Assembly (NCBI RefSeq): GCF_050003625.1 | Contig: NC_134401.1 | Location: 95,086,852-95,150,851 of the forward strand | Direction of reading: 5' to 3' | Length of the DNA stretch: 64,000 nt | DNA from: Haematobia irritans | Lineage: Eukaryota; Arthropoda; Insecta; Diptera; Muscidae | Part shown: positions 1 to 10,100 of the stretch, in pieces | How the letters are laid out: every line of letters begins with the position of its first letter | Numbering within the stretch: the stretch's first letter is position 1 | Program-made: the position numbers and the translations under genes | The notes under the pieces: model-generated | Databases searched by the model: none | Seen by the model: the letters and a program-made list of their open reading frames with translations, nothing else | Told to the model about the DNA's origin: nothing

Positions 1-10
1 TTGTACTTTT

Positions 11-297
11 TATACCCTCTACCATAGGAGGGGGGTATATTAACTTTGTCATACCGTTTGTAACACATCGAAATATTGCTCTAAGATCCCATAAAGTATA
101 TATATTCTGGGTCGTGGTGAAATTCTGAGTCGATCTAAGCATTTCCGTCCGTCCGTCCGCTTTTTGAAATCACGCTAACTTCCGAACGAAACAAGCAATC
201 GACTTGAAACTTGGCATAAGTAGTTGTTTTTGATGTAGGTCGGATGGTATTGCAAATGGGCCATATCGTACCACTTTTACGTATAGCCCCCACACCC
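11..297 (+). repeat. DINE-1-like family A, terminal block
   Basis: TATACCC palindrome (accataggaggggggtata), then the conserved block with ATAAAGTATATATATTC, GAGTCGATCTAAGCAT and a TCCGTC microsatellite. The same block recurs at 17160-17415, 40340-40616, 41500-41762, 60200-60491 and 27330-27540. This copy continues at 2041 after an insertion. Assignment to the DINE-1/INE-1 (non-autonomous Helentron) type rests on this organisation, not on a database search. Confidence 0.7.
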
Positions 298-602
298 TCA
301 AAAAAAATCGCTTCTTTAACATATGTTCCAAACATATTTTGCAGGAAGCACATATATTATTGCATACTGCCGAAACATTAATATGTTTGCATTATGTGAA
401 CATATTATATGTTTGGAAGCATTTTGAGCCAAAAATATTATATGCTTGGAAGAATTTTTCCCAAACACGATTGTGCTCATTCCCTAACATACTCGTAATT
501 TTCACTTCCACGAAATTTTTTAGTTATTGGCACCTTTCTCTGTAATACAAATAATGTTGAAGAAATTATTCACTTTTATAAATTTTTTAAGTTTTACCTT
601 TC

Positions 603-675
603 GCCTGCACGGAGAATCGAACCGAGGACCATACAGTTTGTAAGCCAACACACTATCCACTGGGCTACGTAGCTG
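603..675 (-). repeat. tRNA-derived SINE remnant
   Basis: Read on the minus strand it has an A-box-like TAGCCCAGTGGATAGTGTG and a B-box-like GGTTCGATTCT at tRNA spacing. The acceptor and anticodon stems do not pair well, so this is a tRNA-related pseudogene or SINE head, not a working tRNA gene. Confidence 0.5.
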
Positions 676-790
676 TTATAGTCACCAGTAGATAATTATC
701 GTTTTAAGTTACATTTATATAGCATAGTTTGCAGCGCCCACGAGCCCATGCAAACATAACATTATTTAACAGAAACATACATTTGTTTGC

Positions 791-861
791 CACGTGGAGC
801 AGTGGTTAGCATGTCTGCCTTGCATGCAAAGGGTCGTGGGTTCAATCCCTGCTCCGACCGA

Positions 862-889
<28 letters not shown>
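791..889 (+). mobile_element. tRNA-related SINE head with poly-T
   Basis: GCAGTGGTTAGCATGTCTGCC (A box, slightly longer than quoted elsewhere) and GGGTTCAATCCC (B box) are followed by a 29-nt T run at 861-889, a strong Pol III stop. The anticodon-loop position reads CTTGCAT. It matches the head of the full SINE at 2847-3184 but lacks that SINE's body and tail. Confidence 0.55.
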
Positions 890-897
<8 letters not shown>

Positions 898-2040
898 CAT
901 TTATATTTATTCTATATTAATTTTTTTAAATGAAACATCGAAATGTGCGTTATTAAAGATTTATAGTCAGTAACAGTGCTTGATATAAACGAAATTGTAA
1001 TAAAAAACTGTTTTTGTACAAAACTTTAAAATTTGGAAGGAATTCAAAAACTAACAAAAGAAGAACGTGGAGTCGAGTATAAACATACATACATAATTTT
1101 ATAATATAAACATAAATTTATTTAGGAGTGAACAGTTTTTTACTAGCATTTAATACCATCGCTCTAAAATTCCTTTTATTTTTCTTTAATAATTCATTTT
1201 AAAGAAAATAAACTTTTTAAATTGTTTTAGCTGTAAAAGTCGAACTTAATGCCCGCTTTTATATTTGATGGTGTCCGTCAACTCCTCGTGGACTACTTTT
1301 TAATAAAGAGAAACTAAACTTTGTTTTTTTTACATTTTACTGTGTAATTTTTCACTATTTCCTCCTTATTTCATTTTACCGTCCCAACTCTAAAAAGAGT
1401 ATAGTGCCCTTTCGTTATTTTTATGAAGACCCCTGATTTCTTTTAACGAACCAAGAAAAAAATAATGCCAAAATGATAAACAAAACACATGTCCACACAT
1501 ACATAAAATGCTGCTCTCAAGGCGAAAACATAAGCTGTTTGTTTTTCAAATGTCTATTCTCTTGGTTCAGAATGTATATTCTCTTTATTCAAATGAAATA
1601 ATATTTAGACTTAAACATATCAAATTTTTGGCCTTATCATAAAACAGTTTTCCGAAACAACATACAAGCGGTTTCACAGAAATTGTTCTCTTTTGACTCT
1701 TTTGCTGTGTTATATTGATATCTTTCGTCAACTCTCCCGGTTTCCATCTCTATTTCTCTCTATACTCTCTCTGTCGCTTTGAATAAAATATCACAACATA
1801 TGTATGTTTAGTTGAAATTTGTAAATTTATATATGTTTGTATTCACACATATGATTTTTATGAAACATTCATGCCCCAAACATAATATATTCTAACATAT
1901 TAACATAGATGTCCCAAACATTTAGTGTTAGTTTAGGAAAATTACATGTTCGCACTTAAATATATTGTGGTTTAAAATCGTGCCCGAAACACATTTTGTT
2001 TATATCGGAACATATGAAAAACATATTTTTCTAACAGTGC

Positions 2041-2846
2041 ATATAAACCGACCCCTAGATTTGGTGTGCGGAGCCTCTTGGAGGAGCAAAAATGATCCGA
2101 TCCGTTTGAAATTTTGTATGTGGTGTTATTATATGGTGTTTAACAACCATAGAAAAATAGTTCCATATCGGTCTATAATTATATGTAGCCTCCATATAAA
2201 CCGATCCCCAGATTTGACCTCCGGAGCCTCTTGGAGTAGCAAAATTTATCCGAACCAGTTGAAATTTGGTAGATGGTGTTAGTATATGGTCTCTAACAAC
2301 CATGCAAAAAGTGGTGCATATAGGTCCATAATTATATATAGCCCCCATATAAACCGATCACCAGATTGGACCTTCGGAGCCTCTAGAAGGAGCAAAATTG
2401 ATCCGATTCGGTTGAAATTTGATGCGTGGTGTTAGTATATGGTCTTTAACAACCATGCAAAAATTGGTCCATATCGGTCTATAATTATATGTAGCCCCCA
2501 TATGAACCGATCCCCAGATTTGACCTCCTGAGCCTCTTCGAGGAGCAAAATTCATTCGATCCGTTTGAAATTTGGTGTTAGCATATGGTCTCTAACAACC
2601 ATGCAAAAAGTGGTCCATATCGGTTCATAATTATATATAGCCCCCATATAAACCGATCCCCAGATTTGAAATCCGGAGCCTCTTGGAGGAGCAAAATTTT
2701 TTTGATTTTGGAGCGTTTTGATTCAGTTGAAATTTTGTATTTTGTGTAGGTATATGGGCACCTACCATGCAAAACTTAGTCCATATCGGTTCATAATTAA
2801 ATATAGCATATATATAGATCCCCACATTTGGCCTCCGGAGCCTCTT
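2041..2846 (+). repeat. DINE-1-like family A, tandem modules
   Basis: Continuation of the copy at 11-297. Degenerate ~120-150 bp modules follow one another, each with 'ataaaccgatccccagattt', 'gagcctcttggaggagcaaa', 'gaaatttggta' and 'ccatatcggt..ataattatatat'. Short open frames of the MGAIYNYGPIWT type are by-products of a period near 120 bp. Confidence 0.75.
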
Positions 2847-3184
2847 AGGTTAGGTTAGGTTAGGTGGCAGCCCGATGTATCAGGCTCACTTAGACTATTC
2901 AGTCCATTGGTGAACTACATTGGTGAACTTCTCTCTTATCACTGAGTGCTGCCCGATTCCATGTTAAGCTCAATGACAAGGGACCTCCTTTTTATAGCCG
3001 AGTCCGAACGGCGTTCCACATTTCAGTGAAACCACTTAGAGAAGCTTTGAAAACCTCAGAAATGTCACCAGCATTACTGAGGTGGGATAATCCACCGCTG
3101 AAAAACTTTTTGGTGTTCGGTCGAAGCAGGAATCGAACCCACGACCTTGTGTATGCAAGGCGGGCATACTAACCATTGCACCAC
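2847..3184 (-). mobile_element. Full-length tRNA-derived SINE with LINE-type 3' tail
   Basis: 338 bp flanked by a 10-bp duplication GGAGCCTCTT (2837-2846 and 3185-3194). On the minus strand it starts with a tRNA-like head (about 3184-3125; A box TGCAATGGTTAGTATGC, B box GGGTTCGATTCC), then a body of about 210 bp. It ends with AATGGACTGAATAGTCTAAG, a TCGGGCTGCCAC block and (CCTAA)4. The last ~50 bp are almost identical to the 3' end of the LINE at 5915-10849, so that LINE's reverse transcriptase is the likely mobiliser. Confidence 0.88.
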
Positions 3185-3194
3185 GGAGCCTCTT

Positions 3195-3581
3195 GGAGGA
3201 GCAAACTTCATCCGATTTGGTTGAAATTTGGTATATTGTGTTAGTATGTGGCATCTAACAACCATGCCAAACTTGGTCATCATCGGTCTATAGTTATATA
3301 GAGCCCCCAGATAAACCGATCCCCAATGACACAAAAATTGGTCCATATCTATTCATAATTATGTATAGCCCCCATATAAAGCGACCCCCATATTTCAATG
3401 CTGACTCTCTAATTACCGCGTAAAAGTTCATATCGGTTCGTAATTATTGGTAGACTTCCCTATATATACCTTTTTTGCCTAATATATGGCACGTATGGAC
3501 TAACTTACAATTTAGAAGACGGTGTTAAGAAGTTTAAAGATACCTGGCCATCGGTGAGTATTACCACAATCACAATTTTTA
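3195..3581 (+). repeat. DINE-1-like family A, distal part
   Basis: Resumes after the SINE. It contains the reverse form of 'gtccatacgtggtatatattag' and the subfamily-specific 'gataccTGGCCATCGGtgag', also seen (inverted) at 58470-58500. It is cut at the TA where the maT-like transposon begins, so the terminal hairpin is missing. Confidence 0.65.
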
Positions 3582-4638
3582 AAGGGTGATACGGTCAAAA
3601 TTTGGTCAAGGGAAAACGCGTGTAAATCGGTGAAATCGTTTATTTAAAAAATCAAATTAAATTTATTTTTCAAGTTCAATTAGTATAAAATTCAGGAAAA
3701 ATATTCAGTTAGACTTTCGCTTTTCCAAATCCGAATTGCCGGGCCTCACGCTTGACACCTGTCATCAGATTTTGTACAGCCACCTTGTCCACCTTCTTCG
3801 CCGCAGAAAGCCAGTTTGCCTTGAACTGCTGCTCGTCCTTAGCAGTTTTTTTGGTCTTCCTTAGGTTCCGCTTGACAATAGCCCAGTATTTCTCAATTGG
3901 GCGGAGCTCTGGTGTGTTGGGAGGGTTCTTGTCCTTGGTAACCACCTGCACGTTGTTGGCGGCGTGCCACTCCATGGCCTTTTTACCGTAATGGCAAGAT
4001 GCCACATCCAGCCAAAACAGTACGGAACAACCGTGTTTCTTCAGGAAAGGCAGCAGACGTTTATTCAAACACTCTTTCACGTAAATTTCTTGTTTGGCAG
4101 TCCCGGAAGCTATGAAAATGCTGCTTTTCAAGCCACAGGTACAGATGGCTTGCCAAACCAGATATTTCTTTGCGAACTTTGGCAATTTTATGTGCTTGAA
4201 AATATCTGCTACATTTCCCCTTCCGGTTGTAGACGATACACCCAGCTTATTTGCGGCATCTCGGAGAGAGAGGTTAGGGTTTCGCTTGAAACTACCGGCA
4301 ACTCTCTTTGTCGTCTCAGCGGCTTCCGGTTTTCGATTTCCCCCCGATCCAGACTTCCTGGCTGTCGACAAACGTTCCCCAAACACTTTAATTACATTTG
4401 TAACGGTTGATTTGGCAACTTTTAGCGATTTTGCCAGCTTTGCGTGCGAGTAAATTTTGATACGCTGCTCTTCTTGCTTGGACGGCATTTTGACAACTGA
4501 AGAGTGAATTCCAAAACCAAATTGGAGCAACATTCTACACACACACCTTCAAAATGAGGGGTGTTCAGGTTTTTTAAATGCAAAATTGAAAGAAATACGT
4601 CAAGTTTATATTGACCAAATTTTGACCGTATCACCCTT
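3582..4638 (-). mobile_element. Tc1/mariner superfamily transposon, maT-like
   Basis: 1057 bp flanked by TA (3580-3581 and 4639-4640). Inverted ends AAGGGTGATACGGTCAAAAT.. extend about 29 bp nearly perfectly. It carries one internally deleted transposase (3709-4488, minus). It inserted at the junction of a family A piece (left) and a family B piece (right). Confidence 0.9.
3709..4488 (-). pseudogene. Internally deleted maT-like transposase
   Basis: An open frame of 259 codons read from the ATG of MPSKQEEQ; an in-frame ATG 18 codons upstream is less likely. The N-terminal part has helix-turn-helix features (KLAKSLKVAKSTVTNVIKVF, then LSLRDAANKLGVS). The C-terminal part has the catalytic core pieces FWLDVASCHYGKKAMEW (second Asp) and PPNTPELRPIEKYWAIVK (third acidic residue). 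Between LGVS and RGNVADIFKHIKLPKF the family normally has about 70-80 more residues including the first catalytic Asp. Here they are missing without breaking the frame, so the product should bind DNA but not cut it. It could act as a repressor of intact relatives (inference). Subfamily assignment is by motif recall. Confidence 0.8.
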
Positions 4639-4654
4639 TAGCTCCCATATATAT

Positions 4655-5268
4655 TGTTACGAATTTGATATTTCTAGATTTAAGTTATTTAAATTAGTTT
4701 CCGTTAATTTAAATTTCAAATTGTAACGATAAAATTACGTCATAACTTGTTAGAGTCATTTCTTTATTTTCTAGTACTTTCATCTTTTGTGTTCTTAGTT
4801 TTCCAATCGTTCATTGTAAAAATAACACCTTTTGTTTTACTGTTATAATTATCGGTAATATGACCATAATCACTTATGTTATGCCTGCACGACATCTACC
4901 TAATCTAGTAGAATGCACTAGATTATTAGCATAAGCCTAAAAGTATGCCTATAGAACATTCCAGATGGCTGTAGGCAATGAAGATAACCAGTTGAATATG
5001 TGGTGTTAGATAAATTGTATCAAGATAGTTCTAGATGGTTGTAGGCCAGACTATCCAGAATTTTCGAAATCGTCAAATCACGGTATATAAGCCCATGGCG
5101 GAGGGAGCAGTCAAGTCAGTCGTAAGCTAAAGTTTAGACAGTACACATCGTAGAGCAAATAAGTGAAACCAATCAGTTAAACAAATAAATTGTAGATTGT
5201 CGTTATTTGAAAAGAACTGTGTTTTAATTATCGGGTAATTAAATACGCCTCAATATAAAAACGTAACA
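4655..5268 (+). mobile_element. Solo LTR of an LTR retrotransposon
   Basis: 614 bp starting TGTTACG and ending CGTAACA, flanked by a 4-bp duplication ATAT (4651-4654 and 5269-5272). It holds a TATA box (TATATAA, 5094-5100) with a GGCGGAGGGAGCAGTCAAGTC initiation region downstream and AATAAA at 5184-5189, the usual U3-R-U5 order on the + strand. No internal region or second LTR is present, so it is a solo LTR left by recombination. The superfamily (Ty3/gypsy or BEL) cannot be decided from the LTR alone. Confidence 0.85.
5094..5100 (+). promoter_or_regulatory. TATA box of the solo LTR
   Basis: TATATAA about 25-30 bp before the AGTCAAGTCAGTCG stretch, which has an initiator-like TCAGTC. It could still drive transcription rightward into the nested hAT/LINE; this is inference. 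Confidence 0.45.
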
Positions 5269-5914
5269 ATATGCATTAGCGTAGCTAGACAATTTTCCTA
5301 GGGGGGGCTATAGCCCCCCTAGCTAAAAATTTATAGACTGAACTTATAGGTTCAATTAATGTTTTATTTCATAAAAATGAATAACAATATAGGCATCAAA
5401 ATAACTCGACAATTAATTTATAATAAAGCAACTAAAAGTAGTTCCACACTTTTCCCAGCAAGAAAATTGTGAGTTGTTCTAAAGGCACAACTTTAAAAGT
5501 ACTTCCAAAAATGTCCTCAATTATTTTAACTACTTCGTTTTTTTTCATATTTTAATGTGTAATTTTTTGTTTTCTTTTTTTTTTAAATAGTTTAAAAAAA
5601 GAGTAAGAATAAATAAATTGGTACAAATTATTCAAATTTTGCCACAAAACTGCTAAATCCATTATAGAAAAATCGATAAGTTTGGAAATTATTCGAGGAA
5701 AAACGTTTCAAACAAGCGTCAGAATGCATTAAAAATCATAAAATCTATATAAAAATTATTTATTTGGGAAAATATCACAAAATTTTTTAATTCACATTCA
5801 AAACACTGAATTCGGATCTCACCTTAAGAAGTGATGCAAATTCATTGCAACGCCTGTTGAAACCGTGAACATTTGTCCTATGACAAGCTCATATTACATT
5901 CATTGCTTCTCCGC

Positions 5915-5934
5915 GGTGGAAATAATAAACCACC
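5915..5934 (+). promoter_or_regulatory. LINE 5' leader hairpin next to the start codon
   Basis: GGTGG (5915-5919), a 10-nt AT-rich loop, and CCACC (5930-5934) directly before the ATG at 5935. The whole 5' UTR is one short stem-loop whose 3' arm also forms a good start context (CCACCATG). Confidence 0.6.
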
Positions 5935-7158
5935 ATGCAGCGAAATTCAAAGTCATCCACTGGGTTGCTAACTTCAGGGCCCAGTGGACGGGTAACGACT
6001 GAAGTTATAAATTTGGGCATCGACCAAGAGTCAGGCCCAATTAGTCGACCTGTAGACGGGTCGACTGGCGGTGACACTTTGGCAAGTCGAACCTTTTCTA
6101 AGGTGACGACATCAAAAGGAGGCAATCCCTCTCGAAAGAGATTCAAGGAACGAAGAAATGCTTTGTTTATCCTAAAGAAATTAGGATCAGTCGACCCAAG
6201 CACGTTGTCGGCTAAGCAAAGCGATTCCTTAAAATGGGCTCAAGGAATTCTTGAAGCTGGAAAAAGGGAACGATCACCGGATGAGCTGCCATCCTCTAAA
6301 CGGGATCAAAGATCGTTTGCCTCAGTTGCAAAAGACAGCCTTGTGATGGCTATTATTAATAAAGGAGCATTGGACGGTATGATTCCAAGGCAAAAATGGG
6401 GGGAAATTGAGAACGCGATGTCTGGTGTCTACTCAGAGGTGCGAAAAAAGTTTCCCGGACCAAGTCCTCGACGGCACGATGCTGAATGGTATCAAGGACG
6501 ATATAAGTTAATAGCTTTTGCAGACCAGAGGTCTATGGATTGCTTTAAAGCTGCATTGATGCTAATTGGTGAAGTTTGGGAAGGAGCCGCTTTGGAGTTA
6601 GTCGATAAAAAAGACATACCGGCTAAACCTAGAGCACATGCATGGATACCGGCAAACCCTCCTGATCCTGAGTCAATACTAGAGAGACTAAAAGAATGTA
6701 ACCCAGATCTTCCAACCGCCGATTGGAAGGTTGGTCGTTTGGATGAGGTGGATGGACCAAGACGACATGCGGTGTTTATATTAAACATAGAGTCGCTGCC
6801 ACATCTAGCCCAGACCCAAGGACGCGTAAGTTATGGCTTTCATGATATCCATATGAAGGTATACAAAAGCGATCAGCCAAAGGATTCCGAAACGGACAAG
6901 CCTCCGGTAGAGTCAGCAGTGGAAAAATCTCCTAGCGAAGCCGAAGGAGACATAAAACCTGCAGACTATGGCGAAAATCATATGCGGAAAGTTTCTACAG
7001 GCTCAAGCCTCACCAAAACTGAACCGCGGATTGTTGCGAGAGTCACCGAGATCTGTGAAGAGGAAGCCCTTGATGACTCAATTGAAGCGGCTGATGTGAC
7101 GGTGGTTGAAAATTTGGATGGTTCTACGGTTCCTCCAGATAAATCTTCACCATTGTAA
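5935..7158 (+). CDS. LINE ORF1 protein (DUF4780-like)
   Basis: 407 residues, starting at the first ATG of the element in a CCACC context. ORF1 proteins of this group bind the element RNA and form the transposition particle (family knowledge). The N-terminal ~110 residues are Ser/Thr/Lys-rich and probably disordered. Residues ~135-320 hold a globular region with patterns such as LIAFADQRSMDCFKAAL, VWEGAALELVDKKDIP, HAWIPANPPDPESILERL and ADWKVGRLDEVDGPRRHAV, which I recognise as resembling the DUF4780 domain of insect LINE ORF1s. The last ~85 residues are acidic and low-complexity. I see no CCHC zinc knuckle. The 3' end overlaps ORF2 by 41 nt. The domain name is from memory and was not searched. 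Confidence 0.85.
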   Translation: MQRNSKSSTGLLTSGPSGRVTTEVINLGIDQESGPISRPVDGSTGGDTLASRTFSKVTTSKGGNPSRKRFKERRNALFILKKLGSVDPSTLSAKQSDSLKWAQGILEAGKRERSPDELPSSKRDQRSFASVAKDSLVMAIINKGALDGMIPRQKWGEIENAMSGVYSEVRKKFPGPSPRRHDAEWYQGRYKLIAFADQRSMDCFKAALMLIGEVWEGAALELVDKKDIPAKPRAHAWIPANPPDPESILERLKECNPDLPTADWKVGRLDEVDGPRRHAVFILNIESLPHLAQTQGRVSYGFHDIHMKVYKSDQPKDSETDKPPVESAVEKSPSEAEGDIKPADYGENHMRKVSTGSSLTKTEPRIVARVTEICEEEALDDSIEAADVTVVENLDGSTVPPDKSSPL

Positions 7159-10100
7159 GGCCGCTTGTGCTGCCTTAAAAGTTCTCCTGATGAAAGGAGA
7201 CATAGATATAGTTCTTATTCAAGAACCATACATATATAAGAACAAGATCTGTGAATTAAGCACTCCGGGTTTCAAACTTTTGCATAATACCGGTACCGAT
7301 ATAAATCGAGCATGTATAATTGCTAAAAACGAACTAAACTTGTTTCTGCTTCCTTCATTGAGCAATGCAGACACTGTCGTAGCCAGTCTAGAAATAGCCA
7401 AATGCAAATATTGGGTATCTTCGGTCTACATGGGACATGATAGGGAGATGCCACCCTGTGCCGTTAAGACCTTAGTTGAGGAGTCACTAAAAACAAAGAC
7501 AAAACTCATTATGGGATGCGATGCAAATGCACATCATAGTATTTGGGGAAGTAGTGATACTAATGCAAGGGGAGAGTCGCTAATAGAGTTTATTTTGCGT
7601 ACTAACCTGGTAGTTTGCAATAAGGGAGATGTACCAACCTTCGTCACCAGGAACAGACAAGAGGTTTTGGACGTAACGTTGACCTCTCCGGAACTGAATG
7701 ATAAGATATCTGAGTGGCAAGTTTTGAGGGAACATAGCTTCTCAGATCATCGCTACATCAGTTTCAGATTGGCTGTTCGTACTGCAAAGACCATATTTCC
7801 GCCAAATGTTAGGAAAGCTGATTGGAATAGGTATAGGGAATCGTTCAATTCGATGATACCGGAAATGCCGGAGACAAATATGAGCACTGTGCAAGATATC
7901 GAACACGCAGTGGAGCGGATTACTAAGGCCTTCAACATTTCACTGAAAGCTGCTTGCCCTAGAGGAAAGCCAAGGGGAAAAAATCGGCCGCCATGGTGGA
8001 CTACGGAGTTAAGTAATATGAGGAAATCCTGCAGGAAGCTCTTTAACAAAGCAAAGTCCACAAGAGCTCCGGAGGATTGGGACACTTACAAGATGAATCT
8101 GAGAGAATATAAACGAGAACTGAGAAGGTCTCAACAAAACTCTTGGGATGATTACTGTAGCAGTATTGAGAATACGTCAGAGGCTTCCAGACTACGGAAG
8201 GTACTACCATCCACTAACACCGCTCCAGGTTTCATTAAAACATCGGAGGGAAATTGGACAACGTCCAGTGAGGAGACGTTGGAGGTACTTTTGGACACAC
8301 ACTTCCCTGGAAATCAGACGGTTGAACCATGTTCCGGCGGTGTAACAGAGGCTCAGCGATCATTTCCTATCGAGGAAATTGTGTCGGAATCTAGAATAAA
8401 ATGGGCTTTAAATAGCTTTGGACCATTCAAATCCCCCGGACCTGATGGAATTACTCCGGCGGAGTTACAGGCAGTGGCTGAAAGAGTTATCCCCTGGTTG
8501 ACGGTGATATATAAACGATGTGTAAACTTAGCATATATTCCAGAAAAGTGGAGGGAAACAAAAGTCGTCTTCATACCTAAAGCAGGAAAAGCCTCTCACT
8601 CGAGTGCGAAGGATTTCCGACCAATCAGCTTATCCTCATTCCTACTTAAGACCCTGGAGAGGATGATAGACATGTATCTTAGAACTAGCGTGGATTCAAG
8701 TTTGCTCTCGAAACGACAGCATGCATACTCGAAGGGCAGGTCTACTGAGACCGCATTGCATGAACTAGTCAGCTTTATTGAAAGCTCACTATCTGTCAAA
8801 GAATACACAATCGTGGCGTTTCTAGACATCGAAGGGGCGTTCAATAATGTCCATCCGAGCTCGATATTAAATGGACTGACAACTCTGAATGTTGATCCAG
8901 GTATACTTAGGCTGTTAGACGAACTTCTAATAAAGAGACGTATTTCAGCCACACTAGGGCAAGCAAACATACAAAGGTATGTGAACAGAGGCACTCCCCA
9001 AGGAGGAGTTCTATCACCTCTTCTTTGGAATGTTGCTATAAACAACCTTCTGGTTTCCCTAGAAAAAGAAAGGATAAAAGTGGTGGCATACGCAGATGAT
9101 GTGGCGCTAGCAGTCAGGGGAAAATTCCCATCCACAATCAGAGATATTATACAGAGAGCTCTCGGGATGACTGAGAAATGGGCGAAAGATAATGGTCTTG
9201 GTGTAAATCCAGCAAAGACAGAACTAGTCATGTACTGCAAAGATCGTAAAACTCCCACGGTTAGGCCCATTTCCTTAGGGGGTACTGAAAATCCCTTTGG
9301 TGAGTGTGCAAAATACCTTGGCGTTATTTTGGACAGGAAGCTGAATTTTAGGCTTAATATTGAAGAGAGGGCGAGAAAAGCCACGGTAGCTTTGTACTCG
9401 TGCAAAAAGGCAATAGGGAAAAAGTGGGGACTAAAACCAAAAATTGTGCATTGGCTATACACTGCAGTAGTTAGACCTATAATGCTATATGGTGTTGTAG
9501 TCTGGTGGCCGGCACTTCAGAAACCGACTTGTTTAGATAAAGTTCAGCGTATGGCGAGCTTATGTATCTCAGGCGCATTTAGTAAGACAGGAACAGACTC
9601 CCTTAATGTCATGCTACATCAATTGCCTTTAGACATTTTGGCCAAACAGTCAGCTGCAACAACGGCTGTGCGGTCGCGCGAGCTATCGCTGTGGTCGGAA
9701 AAAATGTACGGTCATAGTTCGGTCCTCAAAATAATGCCAGATGTGCCTAACGTAGTGGATTATACCCTGGCAAAACCACTTTTCGACAAAAAGTTTGAAA
9801 CTCTAATTCCCAACAGTGAGGCGTGGTGTACACAGACCCCGGGGAATAAAAGATATATAGATTTCTATACTGATGGCTCCAAATTGAATGGACAAGTGGG
9901 GTTCGGAGTATATTCTAAAGATCTGGAAATTCGAATAGCGAAAAGATTACCTAATCACTGTAGTGTTTTTCAGGCTGAAACATTAGCAATAAGAGAGGTG
10001 GCGAATTGGCTGAGAAGTAATGTTCCAACAAATATTGGCATTAACATATACTCAGACAGTCAACCTGCAATAAAATCCTTGGACTCTGTGTTCCTCAACT

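Larger units (their letters stand above)
298..2040. mobile_element. 1.74 kb insertion splitting family A
   Basis: The A repeat reads 'tatagcccccac' before this block and resumes with 'atataaaccgacccc' after it, so about 1.74 kb was inserted. Both ends are rich in ACATATGTT / AACATATT words, and the ends (CACCCTCAAAAAAAAT; reverse complement of the right end CACTGTTAGAAAAAT) are weakly inverted. A related sequence lies at 38620-38860. The interior carries two tRNA-like pieces (603-675 and 791-889) and about 1 kb of AT-rich sequence (900-1960) in which I see no gene. Transposon class unknown. Confidence 0.55.

Noticed and set aside
791..862. Functional tRNA gene with TGC anticodon position
   Set aside because: Acceptor stem does not pair and it matches a SINE head found elsewhere in the window; treated as SINE-derived.
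2831..2870. Telomere remnant (TTAGG repeats)
   Set aside because: Only four units, at the exact tail position of a SINE with a target duplication, so it is element tail rather than a chromosome end.
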